DNA from: an uncultured Fretibacterium sp.
Lineage (GTDB): Bacteria; Synergistota; Synergistia; Synergistales; Aminobacteriaceae
Reading direction: 5' to 3'
Length of the DNA stretch: 5,535 nucleotides
NCBI GenBank assembly: GCA_937899395.1
Contig: CALBPU010000068.1
Coordinates: forward strand, 1-5,535
The notes under the pieces are model-generated. The model ran no database searches. It saw only the letters and a list, made by a program, of their open reading frames with translations, and was not told the origin of the DNA. This document shows positions 5,351 through 5,535 of this stretch, one piece after another. Position 1 is the stretch's first letter, and every line of letters begins with the position of its first letter. The translations under genes and the position numbers were made by a program.

Positions 5351-5535
5351 TTGACTGAAAATGCAAATATTTTTCTTGAACGTGAACCTGTAGGAAAGTT
5401 AATGATACGTTTCGCAGTACCGTTAATTATTTCGTTATTGGTAGCTGCGCTTTATAATATCGTTGACCAGATTTTCATAGCCAACGCAAATTATCTCGGT
5501 TCAAACGGTAACGCTGCTAATAACGACCTCGGGCG
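5351..5535 (+). CDS. MATE-family multidrug/cation efflux transporter (5' part)
   Basis: The first 61 codons of a membrane transporter are present and run off the right edge. The reading begins with about 16 polar residues (TENANIFLEREPVGKL) and enters a hydrophobic first helix, MIRFAVPLIISLLVAALYN, followed by IVDQIFIAN. This P-x-I...L-Y-N-x-V-D-x-x-F-I pattern is typical of helix 1 of MATE transporters of the NorM/MepA/DinF kind, which export drugs or metabolites in exchange for Na+ or H+. The start is TTG at 5351, 9 bases after GAAGGTG (5335-5341). A TAA at 5345 in the same frame rules out an earlier ATG, and the next ATG (5402) would cut into helix 1. The stretch after helix 1, LGSNGNAANNDLG, has more Asn than usual. 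The gene has its own divergent promoter and leader terminator. The substrate cannot be told. Confidence 0.82.
   Translation, partial: MTENANIFLEREPVGKLMIRFAVPLIISLLVAALYNIVDQIFIANANYLGSNGNAANNDLG

Noticed and set aside
1..5535. CRISPR array, tRNA, rRNA or insertion sequence
   Set aside because: No regularly spaced repeats, cloverleaf, ribosomal RNA segments, transposase motifs or terminal inverted repeats were found on reading both strands.

Overview
The window is about 5.5 kb of AT-rich bacterial DNA (roughly 40% GC by eye) with strong GGAGG-type ribosome binding sites, TTG starts at two or three genes, and short intergenic gaps. A Sec-exported FMN/FAD reductase, an amino-acid/cation symporter, diaminopimelate synthesis and a MATE pump together suggest an amino-acid-using anaerobe, probably from gut or sludge. 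Synergistota, or a diderm Firmicute such as Negativicutes, would fit. This placement is inferred from gene content and style; there is no marker gene to confirm it.

Almost everything reads on the minus strand, so transcription runs from high to low coordinates. In that order: (1) 5179-3302, a secreted flavocytochrome c / urocanate-reductase-type flavoprotein with its own extended -10 promoter and a strong terminator at 3280-3239. (2) dapF, 3223-2399, whose ribosome binding site touches the U-tract of that terminator. (3) An AGCS-family alanine/glycine:cation symporter, 2348-702 from a TTG start, with a consensus -10 box in the 8-11 bases after the dapF stop and a strong terminator at 685-652. 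(4) A decayed 5'-nucleotidase/metallophosphatase, 636-65, frameshifted near base 374-377 and missing its C-terminal two thirds. (5) The first codons of another minus-strand gene at 13-1, behind a very good ribosome binding site. On the plus strand, a MATE-family efflux transporter starts at 5351 and runs off the right edge.

The richest regulatory stretch is the 171-base divergent region 5180-5350. It holds two back-to-back extended -10 promoters (TGG-TATAAT for the reductase, TGT-TATAAT for the MATE gene), so close that their -35 regions overlap. The MATE leader contains a complete intrinsic terminator (5278-5316) before the gene. A six-codon ORF (MRKSEQ, 5278-5298) coincides with the terminator's 5' arm, which is the geometry of ribosome-mediated attenuation known for some antibiotic-resistance genes. 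This is the best candidate for something undescribed here.

Functionally the genes are loosely linked. The reductase is likely a periplasmic terminal reductase for an unsaturated acid; its active site has Tyr where fumarate reductase has His, as reported for urocanate reductase. The symporter brings in small amino acids, and DapF makes meso-diaminopimelate for the wall and lysine. No CRISPR array, tRNA, rRNA, insertion sequence or phage gene was seen, and no stretch over 300 bases lacks a gene.
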